Shown here piece by piece: positions 26,171-34,170 of a stretch of DNA of 64,000 nucleotides (position 1 is the first letter of the stretch; each line of letters opens with the position of its first letter). The stretch spans positions 1 through 64,000 of the forward strand of contig NZ_BOMV01000089.1 of NCBI RefSeq assembly GCF_016862375.1. Direction: 5' to 3'. A program made the translations under genes and the position numbers. Below the pieces are notes generated by a model. That model worked only from the letters and a program-made list of their open reading frames with translations. It ran no database searches and was not told the origin of the DNA. The DNA comes from Paractinoplanes rishiriensis. Lineage in GTDB: Bacteria > Actinomycetota > Actinomycetes > Mycobacteriales > Micromonosporaceae.

Positions 26171-26739
26171 GTGACCACCGGGTCCGGAATCGGCAGTTCC
26201 TGAAAGCCGAGGCGGTCGTAGAAGCCCCGGGCGCGCACGTTCGCGGTCAGCATGCAGACGTGTACGCCCGGGGCTTCCGCCGCCCCCACAAAGCTTTCGA
26301 TCAACCGCCGCCCGTGACCCCGTCCCTGGTACGGCGGCAGCAGGTCGATGTGCAGGTGTGCCGGGTAGCCCTCCAGGCCCGGCACCAGCATCCGCCCCGG
26401 ATCGTGGTGCAGCGCGACCATGTCCTGCTCGGCCGTGCGCGGCGGGGGCGGCGGCACCGGGTAACGGTCGCCGAGCAGCGGGATCCACTCGGCCGCGTAC
26501 CGCCTCACGAACGTCGCGGTGTCCGCGGTGCCGACCACGTAGCCGACCGCCCGGCCGCCGTCGTCGAGCACGAACGCCAGGTCCGGCTCGAGATAGACGT
26601 ACGGGCCGGCGAACAGGTCGCCCCACAGGTCGTCGGACGAGAACTTGCCGCGCGCGTCCCCGCCGGCGTCGGCGGTGCGCACGCAGATGTCGTAGACGGT
26701 CCGCAGGTCGGCGGGCCGGTAGGGGCGAATCTGAGGCAC
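26143..26739 (-). CDS. GNAT family N-acetyltransferase
   Basis: A 198-aa acetyltransferase beginning IRPYRPADLRTVYDICVRTA. The acetyl-CoA loop is LLPPYQGRGHGRRLIESFVG (matching Q/RxxGxG/A), followed by VHVCMLTANVRARGFYDRLG and FQEL, the last two GNAT strands. The middle carries an unusual PVPPPPP stretch. Substrate is unknown. A LacI-type operator lies 18 bp upstream of its GTG start, between it and the lacI gene on the same strand. Confidence 0.88.
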   Translation of the reverse strand: MPQIRPYRPADLRTVYDICVRTADAGGDARGKFSSDDLWGDLFAGPYVYLEPDLAFVLDDGGRAVGYVVGTADTATFVRRYAAEWIPLLGDRYPVPPPPPRTAEQDMVALHHDPGRMLVPGLEGYPAHLHIDLLPPYQGRGHGRRLIESFVGAAEAPGVHVCMLTANVRARGFYDRLGFQELPIPDPVVTYLGLRTGT

Positions 26740-26756
26740 GGATCGAGGCTAGGCGG

Positions 26757-26770
26757 TGGAAGCGCTTGCA
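26757..26770. promoter_or_regulatory. LacI-type operator TGGAAGCGCTTGCA
   Basis: The arms match at 6 of 7 positions around a CG centre, with a perfect AAGCGCTT core, the form bound by LacI/GalR-family repressors. An overlapping GCTTGC-AGC-GCAAGC dyad (26764-26778) could also act as a hairpin at the 3' end of lacI. Confidence 0.55.
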
Positions 26771-26779
26771 GCGCAAGCC

Positions 26780-27733
26780 TCAGGCGGATTCGCGCAGCAC
26801 GGGCCGGCTCGGGAACAGGCCCGCGCCGGGGGCGAGACCGAGCGCGGCCGTGCAGGCGGCGGCCGCGATCCGCTCCACCGGGTGGGTGGCCGTGGACAGG
26901 GCCGGCCGGACGGCGTCCGCGGTCGGCAGGTCGTCGAACCCGGTCACCGCGATGTCGTGCGGCACCGCGGCGCCCGCCTGCGCCAGGCCGGCCAGCACGC
27001 CCAGCGCGGTGGCGTCGTTGACCGCGACCACCGCGTCGGTGTCCGGCCAGCGGTCCAGGATCCGGCGGGCGGCGGCCCGTCCGCGCGCGGCGGTGAAATC
27101 GCCGGTGACCGTCCGGGACGGCAGGCCGGCGGCGGTCACGAAGCTCGCGTACGCGTCCCGCGGTGCCCGCGCCGCGCCGAGCCAGCGCTGCCCGCCGACC
27201 AGCGCGATCCGGCGCCGGCCCTGGGCGTGCAGGTGGGTCAGCAGCGCGGTCAGCCCGGCCGCGCTGTCCACGTCGGCGCCCGGGATGCCGTCGACGGCCG
27301 CGCCGATGGTGGCCACCCGCCCGCGCATCGCCGGCCGCACCGAGCGGTCGTGCCCGGCCAGCACCAGCGCGGCCACGCTGCGATCCGCGGCGATCTCGGC
27401 CAGGTCCGGCCCGCAGTCGAGCGGGAGCCGGCGCAGCGACACCCCGAGCCCGTGCCGGTCGGCGACCTCGGCCACCGCGGCCACCACCCGGCACACCCAC
27501 TGGTCGGACAGGACGTCGGTGCGCCGGTCGCGGAATCCGAACACCACCCGGGTGCCGGTGCCGCGGGCCAGCCTCCGGGCCACCGGGTGCGGCCGGTAAC
27601 CGAGTTCGGCGGCCGCCGCGAGCACCTGCTGCCGGCTCGCGGCCGACGCCGGCCCGCGCCCGGACAGCACCCGGGACGCGGTCGCGGGGGAGACGCCGGC
27701 GCGGCGCGCCACGGCGGCGAGGTCGGCTGTCAC
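26780..27733 (-). CDS. LacI/GalR family transcriptional regulator
   Basis: A 317-aa repressor. The N-terminal LacI helix-turn-helix and hinge are clear: LAAVARRAGVSPATASRVLS and VLAAAAELGYRPHPVARRLA. A periplasmic-binding-protein-like sensor domain follows, with DADVDSAAGLTALL-type ligand-loop sequence, RRRIALVGGQ, TDAVVAVNDATALGVLAGL and DIAVTGFDDLPTADAVRPAL. It is divergent from the secreted beta-helix protein, with a 20-bp palindrome in the gap, and probably senses a sugar released or used in connection with that protein (inference). Confidence 0.93.
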   Translation of the reverse strand: MTADLAAVARRAGVSPATASRVLSGRGPASAASRQQVLAAAAELGYRPHPVARRLARGTGTRVVFGFRDRRTDVLSDQWVCRVVAAVAEVADRHGLGVSLRRLPLDCGPDLAEIAADRSVAALVLAGHDRSVRPAMRGRVATIGAAVDGIPGADVDSAAGLTALLTHLHAQGRRRIALVGGQRWLGAARAPRDAYASFVTAAGLPSRTVTGDFTAARGRAAARRILDRWPDTDAVVAVNDATALGVLAGLAQAGAAVPHDIAVTGFDDLPTADAVRPALSTATHPVERIAAAACTAALGLAPGAGLFPSRPVLRESA

Positions 27734-27826
27734 CCCGTCAGTACAGCACCGAAGCGGGCGGCCGAAAACACTGTGATCCGAGGGCGTTCGGGCACTCTCG
27801 GTTCCGGAACACCGCCGAGATGTCCG

Positions 27827-27850
27827 AAGCGCGGTTAACCGCGCTTGACA
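27827..27850 (+). promoter_or_regulatory. 20-bp perfect palindrome overlapping a -35 box (LacI operator candidate)
   Basis: AAGCGCGGTTAACCGCGCTT (27827-27846) is a perfect palindrome, and TTGACA (27845-27850) begins inside its right end. It lies between divergent lacI and the secreted protein gene, 72 bp before that gene's start. A second small palindrome, GTTCCGGAAC, is at 27801-27810. Confidence 0.7.
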
Positions 27851-27917
27851 TGCTCGTGGCGTCTATTGCCTGCTGTGCTCGAGTTTGTTTCTGACCGTGA
27901 CGGAAGGACCCCTTAGC

Positions 27918-29801
27918 ATGACGACGCGCGCCGGGCGGACGGTCCGCCGGCAGTTCGGGCGGATGTTAGCCATCGGCCTCACGGTGGTGACCGTGAGCTC
28001 GCTGACCGGCACCACCCCCGCCTCCGCCGCACCCGGGAGCCGACCAGCCGGGCCGGCGTTAGGCTCCAACGTGACCGTCTTCGACCCGAGCATGCCGGTC
28101 GCCGAGATCCAGGCGAAGCTCGACGCGGCGCACGCCCGGCAGGTCGACGCCGAGATGGGCACCAACCGGTACGCCTTCCTGTTCAAGCCGGGCACCTACG
28201 GCACGGCCGAGAAGCCGCTGCAGTTCAAGGTCGGCTACTACACCGAGATCTCCGGCCTGGGCGCCTCGCCGGCCGACGTGGTGATCAACGGCAAGATCGA
28301 GGTCTACAACCGGTGCCTGCTCGACGGCGGCACCAGCAACTGCCTCGCGCTGGTCAACTTCTGGCGCACGCTGTCCAACCTGTCGCTGAACATCAACGGC
28401 GCCGGCCAGGACGGCTGCCGGTCCGGCGCGAACTTCTGGGCGGTCTCGCAGGCCGTCTCGCTACGCCGGCTCAACGTCACCGGCGGCACGTTCTCGCTGA
28501 TGGACTACTGCACCGCCGGTCCGCAGTACGCCAGCGGCGGCTTCATCGCCGACTCGGCCCTGCCGGCCACGGTCAACGGCTCGCAGCAGCAGTGGCTGAC
28601 CCGCAACAGCAAGGTGGACAGCTGGTCGAACGCGGTCTGGAACCAGGTGTTCGCCGGCGTCCAGGGCGCTCCGGACGACGCCGCATTCCCGGACCCGCCC
28701 TACACGACCCTCGCGACGACCCCGATCAGCCGGGAGAAGCCGTATCTGTTCGTGGACCCCAAGGGCAATTACGCCGTACGCGTGCCCTCCGCGCACCGGA
28801 ACACGAGCGGAACCTCATGGGCGAACGGGTTGACGCCCGGTCGCACCGTACCGCTCAAGGATTTTTTTGTGGCGAAGCCATCCGATCCCGAGTGGCTGAT
28901 CAACATGCAGCTGCTGCTCGGCAAGAATCTGCTGCTCACGCCGGGTGTCTACGACATCGCCCAGTCGCTGCAGGTGCGGTGGCCCAACCAGGTGGTGCTC
29001 GGCATCGGGCACGCCACGCTGACCGCGGTCAACGGCGCCACCCCGCTCAAGGTGGCCGACGTGCCCGGCGCGATCATCGCGGGCGTCACCATCGACGCCG
29101 GCCTGAAGGAGTCCCGGAACCTGCTGCAGGTCGGCACGAAGAAGGGCCTGGGCTTCAGCAACCCGGCCAACCCGACCACGCTGTCCGACGTGTACTTCCG
29201 GGTCGGCGGCCCGCATATCGGCAAGGTGGACACCGCACTCGAGATCAACAGTGACCACGTGCTGATCGACCACACCTGGGTGTGGCGCGGCGACCACGGC
29301 GTCGAGGGCTTCACCGAGGGGGTGAACGGTGACACCCAGCGCTGGCGCACCAACACCGGCCGCTACGGTGCCGTGATCAACGGTGACGACGTGACCGCGA
29401 CCGGCCTGTTCGTCGAGCACTTCCAGCGGTACAACACGGTCTGGAACGGCGAGCGCGGCACGGTGGTGCTCTACCAGAACGAGTTGCCGTACGACCCGCC
29501 CACCCAGGCCGACTGGATGAACGGCAGCGTCGAGGGCTGGGCCGGCTACAAGGTCGGAGCCAAGGTCAAAAACCATCGGCTGTACGGGGCGGGCGTGTAC
29601 GTGTTCAACCAGAACAACCCGTCGATCCACACCGAGAACGGTTTCGAGGTGCCCGACCGGCCCGGTGTGCGGCTGCACCACGTGATGACCGTCAACCTCA
29701 GCGCCGGCACCATCGACCACGTGGTCAACGGCGTCGGCGAGGCGGCGGACACCACAAAGATCGGCGTGCCGGTGTTCGTGACCGATTACCCCGCACCGTG
29801 A
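27918..29801 (+). CDS. secreted right-handed beta-helix protein (pectate-lyase-like fold)
   Basis: A 627-aa exported protein. The signal peptide has a twin-arginine-like RRQFGR, then LAIGLTVVTVSSLTG and an ASA cleavage site. The mature part shows beta-helix rungs: KPGTYGTAEKPLQFKVGYYT, EISGLGASPADVVING, LLLTPGVYDIAQSLQV, VVLGIGHATLTAVNG, IIAGVTIDAG, VLIDHTWVWRGDHG. Homologues are often named 'adenylyl cyclase' or 'coagulation factor 5/8' proteins, but no cyclase motif is seen. A role in polysaccharide binding or cleavage is the best guess. RBS GGAAGGA precedes ATG 27918. It is probably controlled by the divergent LacI. A strong terminator hairpin starts 5 bp after the stop. Confidence 0.85.
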   Translation: MTTRAGRTVRRQFGRMLAIGLTVVTVSSLTGTTPASAAPGSRPAGPALGSNVTVFDPSMPVAEIQAKLDAAHARQVDAEMGTNRYAFLFKPGTYGTAEKPLQFKVGYYTEISGLGASPADVVINGKIEVYNRCLLDGGTSNCLALVNFWRTLSNLSLNINGAGQDGCRSGANFWAVSQAVSLRRLNVTGGTFSLMDYCTAGPQYASGGFIADSALPATVNGSQQQWLTRNSKVDSWSNAVWNQVFAGVQGAPDDAAFPDPPYTTLATTPISREKPYLFVDPKGNYAVRVPSAHRNTSGTSWANGLTPGRTVPLKDFFVAKPSDPEWLINMQLLLGKNLLLTPGVYDIAQSLQVRWPNQVVLGIGHATLTAVNGATPLKVADVPGAIIAGVTIDAGLKESRNLLQVGTKKGLGFSNPANPTTLSDVYFRVGGPHIGKVDTALEINSDHVLIDHTWVWRGDHGVEGFTEGVNGDTQRWRTNTGRYGAVINGDDVTATGLFVEHFQRYNTVWNGERGTVVLYQNELPYDPPTQADWMNGSVEGWAGYKVGAKVKNHRLYGAGVYVFNQNNPSIHTENGFEVPDRPGVRLHHVMTVNLSAGTIDHVVNGVGEAADTTKIGVPVFVTDYPAP

Positions 29802-29805
29802 CCGG

Positions 29806-29840
29806 CGGCGGGCCGGTGCCGCAGCGGCACCGGCCCGCCG
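29806..29840 (+). terminator. terminator hairpin after the secreted beta-helix gene
   Basis: CGGCGGGCCGGTGCC (29806-29820) and GGCACCGGCCCGCCG (29826-29840) form a perfect 15-bp stem with a GCAGC loop, five bases past the stop codon. Confidence 0.85.
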
Positions 29841-29959
29841 GATATACCGGCAAATTCCCGCCGCCTTAACCACCCTGAGAAGTGGCGGCAAAGGTTACAT
29901 AGTGCAATGGTGTCAGGGTGCCCGGAGCCGGGCACCGTCGATGAGGACGGGAGCGACCC

Positions 29960-30574
29960 TTGGCACTCAGCATCGCGCAGCGGCCCGCCGCCACCCGGCG
30001 GTCGTCCGGACCCCTGGTCTGGCAGCGCACCGGCACCGTCGGCACCGAGCTCGTGCTCGGCGACGGCACGGCCCCGTCGGTGGTCACCGGCTCGGCCGTG
30101 GTGGGCGGCTCGCAGCCGTTCGCCACCCGCTGGCACGCCGACCTGGATGCCGACTGGCGCGTGCGAGCGCTCACCGTCACCTGCGAGGGCGGCGGCTGGC
30201 GGCGCAACCTGGCGCTGTCGCGCACCGACGCCGGCTGGACGGCCGGCGTCGAGGAGTCCGGCGAACCCGGCGGTCCGGCGGCCGGCATCGACGACCCGGC
30301 GCGGCTGGCCGGCGTGGGCGTGCTGCTGCTGGCCGACTCGCCGATCTTCCTGAGCTGGGCGCTGCGTCACCTGCGGCTGGACTCCGGCCCGGTCACCGTG
30401 CCGGTGGCCCGGGTCCGCCTGCCGTGGCTGACCGTGGTGCCGGCGCCGTCGACGTTCCAGCGCTTCGGCGAAAATCGGCTGCGGGTCACCGGCGACGGTC
30501 CCGCCGCCACCTACGACCTGGACGCCGAGGGCATCGTCACCTACCAGCCCGGCCGGCTGCGGATCAGCGGCTGA
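29960..30574 (+). CDS. putative glycolipid-binding protein (DUF1089/Glycolip_bind family)
   Basis: A 204-aa protein starting from TTG 29960 with ACGGGA upstream. PLVWQRTGTVGTELVLGDG, RWHADLDADWRVRALTVTCE, LALSRTDAGW and DLDAEGIVTYQPGRLRISG follow the layout of the PF06475-type beta-rich glycolipid-binding family. The usual family phrase 'R.....F.YLS..f....Y.vd..GlV..Yp' is represented by the last segment. No signal peptide is present. The biological role in actinobacteria is unknown. It overlaps rho by 11 bp tail-to-tail. Confidence 0.8.
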   Translation: MALSIAQRPAATRRSSGPLVWQRTGTVGTELVLGDGTAPSVVTGSAVVGGSQPFATRWHADLDADWRVRALTVTCEGGGWRRNLALSRTDAGWTAGVEESGEPGGPAAGIDDPARLAGVGVLLLADSPIFLSWALRHLRLDSGPVTVPVARVRLPWLTVVPAPSTFQRFGENRLRVTGDGPAATYDLDAEGIVTYQPGRLRISG

Positions 30575-31691
30575 CGGTCAGCGCCACCCGGCGCAGGAAA
30601 TCGGCGTTCGTCGGGCTCTCGCGCAGCTGGCCGAGCAGGTACTGCAGGGCGTCGCGGCGGTCCTGACCGGACAGCGCGCGGCGCACGTGCGCCACGATCG
30701 CCGACTCGGCCCGGCCGAGCACCGTCTCGTCGTGCCGGGTGCCGGTCGCGGACAGGTCGATGGCCGGCCAGATCCGCGACTCGGCCAGCGAGCGGTCCAG
30801 CTTCAGCTCGGCGTTCCCGGTGCTCTTGTACTCCTCGAAGATCAGCGTGTCGAGCGCCGAGCCGTTCTCGACCAGTGCGGTCGCGATGATCGTCAGCGAG
30901 CCGCCCTCCTCGAGGTTGCGGGCCGCGCCGAGGAACCGCTTCGGCGGGTACAGCGCGGTCGAGTCGAGGCCGCCCGAGAGCGTGCGTCCGCGGCCCGGCG
31001 CCAGCAGGTTGTACGCGCGGCCCAGCCGGGTGATCGAGTCGAGCAGCAGCACCACGTTCGCGCCCTGCTCGACCAGGCGCTTGGCCCGCTCGACGGCCAG
31101 TTCGGCGACCGCGACGTGGTCCTGCGGCGGCCGGTCGAAGGTCGCGGCCACCACCTCGCCGCCGACCGAGCGGCGCATGTCGGTGACCTCCTCCGGCCGC
31201 TCGTCGACCAGCACCACCATGAGGTGGCACTCCGGGTGGTTGCGGGCCACCGCGTTCGCGATCTGCTGCAGGATGACGGTCTTGCCGGCCTTGGGCGGCG
31301 CCACCACCAGCGCCCGCTGCCCCTTGCCGATCGGCATGGCCAGGTCGATCAGCCGGGTGGTGAGCAGGTGCGGCTCGGTCTCCAGGCGCAGCCGCCGGTC
31401 CGGGTAGAGCGAGGTGAGCTGGTAGAAGTCGGGCCGCCGTCCCGGCGGGCGGCCGTTGACCGCCTCGACCTGCAGGGTGGCGGGCTTGCGGGGGGCGGGG
31501 ATACGGGCGAAGCCGGTGACCCGGTCGCCGCGGCGCAGTCCCCGTGTCTGGCCGCCGGCGAGCGGAATGTCGGCCCGGCCGGGCAGGTAGCCGTCGGCGC
31601 GCAGCCAGGCCCGGTCGTCGACGATGTCCAGCATCGCGTCGACCGCGCGAATCTCACCTGTTTTGGGCGTACGTGTTGCCGTTTGGGTCAT
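30564..31691 (-). CDS. rho: short Rho-type transcription termination factor (paralogue)
   Basis: A 375-aa protein covering only the CSD RNA-binding domain and the RecA-like ATPase of Rho. Walker A is VVAPPKAGKTVILQ, the catalytic strand VVLVDERPEEVTDM and Walker B VVLLLDSITRLGRAYN. Q-loop-type LSGGLDSTAL and R-loop-type EEYKSTGNAELKLDRSLAE are intact, so helicase activity is plausible. The N-terminal helical domain, and the long Arg/Asp-rich insert of the main actinobacterial Rho, are absent. This is therefore probably a second, specialised Rho. The start ATG has GAGGAG seven bases upstream. Confidence 0.9.
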   Translation of the reverse strand: MTQTATRTPKTGEIRAVDAMLDIVDDRAWLRADGYLPGRADIPLAGGQTRGLRRGDRVTGFARIPAPRKPATLQVEAVNGRPPGRRPDFYQLTSLYPDRRLRLETEPHLLTTRLIDLAMPIGKGQRALVVAPPKAGKTVILQQIANAVARNHPECHLMVVLVDERPEEVTDMRRSVGGEVVAATFDRPPQDHVAVAELAVERAKRLVEQGANVVLLLDSITRLGRAYNLLAPGRGRTLSGGLDSTALYPPKRFLGAARNLEEGGSLTIIATALVENGSALDTLIFEEYKSTGNAELKLDRSLAESRIWPAIDLSATGTRHDETVLGRAESAIVAHVRRALSGQDRRDALQYLLGQLRESPTNADFLRRVALTVSR

Positions 31692-31871
31692 TGAGGAACT
31701 CCTCAGAAGGCCGGGTCGACTGACGCGGCGTGGGGAAAACCGGCCGGGTCAGTGACTCTCGGCTGGAAGAAAGGGACCTCGGGGGCGATGCGCCAACATC
31801 CGTGGCCCTGCTGCCGTCAAAGATAGCATCCGCCGGACACCGCCCGTTTCCCGAGCCGACGGCTGTCCGCG

Positions 31872-32717
31872 GTGAGATGGGGCGTGCATCATGCCAACCA
31901 CTACTACGGCCACTCCCATGTGCTGGCGCGCTACTGCGGACTCGACGACACCGATCCGCCCCGCCTGCACGGCTATCTGCAGCACGGCTGGAACATCGGC
32001 GACGGCCTGGCGCCCGACCACGAGTACGTGCCCGGCATCCCGTCGTTCCTCTGGTCCGAGCGCACCCGCCGGCGGGCGTGGTCGCTGGGCCGCCGGCAGC
32101 TGTACGTGGTGGGCGCGCCGTTCGCGTATCTGCTGGCGATGGAGCCGTTGCCGCCGGCCGCCCCGCGCGAGGGCACGATCTACTACCCGTTCCACGGCTG
32201 GGAGGGCCAGCACGTCGTCGGCGACCACGACGGCCTGATCGCCGAGATCCGGCGCACCGAGCCGGGCCCGGTCACGGTGTGCCTGTACTGGCAGGAGTAC
32301 CGCACCCCGCGGCTGCGGCAGCGCTACCAGCAGGCCGGCTTCCGGGTGATCTGCCACGGCTACCGCGGCGGCTGGTGGCACAACCTCGACCCCGGCTTCC
32401 TGCACCGGCAACTCGCCGAGCAGCGCCGGCACGCGCGGGTGGCGTCGAACCGGCTGTGCAGCGCGGTGCTCTACGGCATCCTGGCCGGTTGCGAGCCCGC
32501 GGTGTACGGCGACCCGATGCGGCTGGCCGGGGAGCGCTCGGCGTTCGGCGGCCAGCGCCGGATCGAACGCGAATGGGCCGCCCTGCACGGCACCCGGGTC
32601 GACCCGGAGGTCGCGCGCGCCGTCGCCGTCGACGAGCTAGGCGCCGACCGGTTGCTGCCGCCGGCCGAACTGCGCCGCCTGCTGCGCTGGCCGATGCCGG
32701 TGGGGGTGGCGGCCTGA
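31872..32717 (+). CDS. uncharacterised protein of a two-gene module
   Basis: A 281-aa soluble protein starting at GTG 31872 (or GTG 31884). Distinctive phrases are VHHANHYYGHSHVLARYCGL, YLQHGWNIGDGLAPDHEYVP, RRQLYVVGAPFAYLLAME, TIYYPFHGWEGQHVVGDHDG, and HGYRGGWWHNLDPGFLHRQL. The many His/Tyr/Trp residues and the layout resemble polysaccharide- or cell-surface-polymer-biosynthesis proteins of the glycosyltransferase-B type, but no catalytic motif is certain. It ends in TGATG coupling with the methyltransferase-like gene, so they probably act together. Confidence 0.7.
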   Translation: MRWGVHHANHYYGHSHVLARYCGLDDTDPPRLHGYLQHGWNIGDGLAPDHEYVPGIPSFLWSERTRRRAWSLGRRQLYVVGAPFAYLLAMEPLPPAAPREGTIYYPFHGWEGQHVVGDHDGLIAEIRRTEPGPVTVCLYWQEYRTPRLRQRYQQAGFRVICHGYRGGWWHNLDPGFLHRQLAEQRRHARVASNRLCSAVLYGILAGCEPAVYGDPMRLAGERSAFGGQRRIEREWAALHGTRVDPEVARAVAVDELGADRLLPPAELRRLLRWPMPVGVAA

Positions 32718-34144
32718 TGACGGTCGAGCTGATCGGCGGCGAGATGCTGGTCTGGTCCGACCTGGACGGCACCCACGGCCCAGCGCCGGCCGGGGGAGCG
32801 GCGCTGCGGTCACTGCTGTCCGGGGTCACCGGCCGGACGCTGGTGGCCGGGCCGCACGATCCGGACCTGCTCGACGCGCTGCCGGCCGCGCCGGTGACGC
32901 TGCTGGTGCGCGGGGTGGCGGACGCCGAGGCGCTGGCCGAGCGCTACGCGTCCCGGGCGGGGTGGGCGATCTGCTGCGGGAGCCTGGACAAGCTGGCCAC
33001 GGTGCCGGCGTACGACACCGTGGTGGCGCTCGACGGTCTGGGCCGGCTCGGGTCGGCGGAGGCCGCGGACTGCACCGGGGACGAAACGCTGTCGCGGCTG
33101 GTGGCCGTGCTGCGCCCGGGTGGGCGGTTGCTGCTCACGGTGCCCAATCCGTTCGGGCTGGACCGGCTGGTGTCGCTCCCGGCGGCGCCCGCCGACGCGG
33201 ACTGGGCGGAGGGCGACGAGCCGCACACGCCGGGGCGGCTGCGGGCCCGCCTCGCCGCGGCCGGGTTGCCGGTGGTCCGCGACTACGCCGTCTATCCGGG
33301 TGTGGGGGAGCCGGCGGTGCTGCTCTCGGACGCGGTCCTGGGGGATGTGGGCTTGCGCGGCTTCCTCGAGGCCACGGTCGGCGCGGCTTTTTCGGCAGGT
33401 CCGGCGGTGCTTACGGATCCCGTGCGGCTGGCCGTCGGGGCGCTGCGGCACGACCTCGCGGCGCAACTCGCGCCGGGCTGGATCTTCCTGGCCGGGGGCG
33501 GCCCTCCCGGCCCGGCGGCGCTGATCGCGCCCGGGCCATCGGTCGTGCGCCGTGATGCCGCCGGGCGCTGGGTCCTCGGCGGCGGCACCCCCGTCCCGCT
33601 GGGCCGCACCCTGGCCGACCTGCTGCTGGCCGCGTGCCGGCGACGGGCGCTGCCGGCCGTGCGGGAACTCCTCACCACCTGGCAGGCGAGCCCGGTCGCG
33701 GGGGTGCCGGCCGACCGGATCGTGGTGGACGCCGACGGCCACCTGCACGGCCTCGCACCGGCGGGGGAGCCGCTGCGGGCGCTGCGCCGGTTCGCGGCCG
33801 CGGTCATCGCGGCCGGTGACGTACACCTGTGGCCGTCACCCGCCGACGAGGCCGAGCTGACCGCGCTTCTGGCCGGGATGACCGGCCGCGAGGTGGAGCC
33901 GCACCGGGTTCCCGGCGGGGAGCCGGCGCCGGCGGGCGTCCGCGAACTGGCCATGGCCCGCGACCGGCTCGCCCGGGAGCTGGCCGAGGCGCGCAGCCAA
34001 CACGAGTTCCACCGGCGGACTATCGCCGCCCGCGACGCCGAGCTGAGGCGGACCCGGCAGCTCAACGCGATCCTCGCGGCGACCGCGCCGGGCCGGGCCG
34101 TCACCGGCCTGCTGCGCGCGTTGCGGCGCGCCTGGCGGAAGTAG
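32717..34144 (+). CDS. methyltransferase-like protein with C-terminal coiled coil
   Basis: A 475-aa protein. Residues about 55-200 look like a class I SAM methyltransferase: TLVAGPHDPDLLDALPAAPV, YDTVVALDGLGRLGSAEAAD and VLRPGGRLLLTVPNPFGLDR. The glycine-rich SAM loop is weak, so activity is uncertain. A central alpha/beta region follows, and the C-terminus (MARDRLARELAEARSQHEFH, RRTIAARDAELRRTRQLNAI) is a coiled coil, as in some surface-glycan assembly proteins. Translation is coupled to the preceding gene by TGATG at 32715-32719. Confidence 0.7.
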   Translation: MTVELIGGEMLVWSDLDGTHGPAPAGGAALRSLLSGVTGRTLVAGPHDPDLLDALPAAPVTLLVRGVADAEALAERYASRAGWAICCGSLDKLATVPAYDTVVALDGLGRLGSAEAADCTGDETLSRLVAVLRPGGRLLLTVPNPFGLDRLVSLPAAPADADWAEGDEPHTPGRLRARLAAAGLPVVRDYAVYPGVGEPAVLLSDAVLGDVGLRGFLEATVGAAFSAGPAVLTDPVRLAVGALRHDLAAQLAPGWIFLAGGGPPGPAALIAPGPSVVRRDAAGRWVLGGGTPVPLGRTLADLLLAACRRRALPAVRELLTTWQASPVAGVPADRIVVDADGHLHGLAPAGEPLRALRRFAAAVIAAGDVHLWPSPADEAELTALLAGMTGREVEPHRVPGGEPAPAGVRELAMARDRLARELAEARSQHEFHRRTIAARDAELRRTRQLNAILAATAPGRAVTGLLRALRRAWRK

Positions 34145-34150
34145 CCTCGT

Positions 34151-34166
34151 GGTCGCTGCCGCGACC
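34151..34166. terminator. short hairpin between convergent genes
   Basis: GGTCGC-TGCC-GCGACC forms a 6-bp stem in the 26-bp gap between the genes ending at 34144 and 34171. It may serve both directions. Confidence 0.4.
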
Positions 34167-34170
34167 GGGT

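Noticed and set aside
27918..29801. Adenylyl cyclase or coagulation-factor 5/8 function for the secreted protein
   Set aside because: These names circulate for homologues, but no cyclase motif or discoidin-like domain is visible; the sequence looks like a parallel beta-helix.
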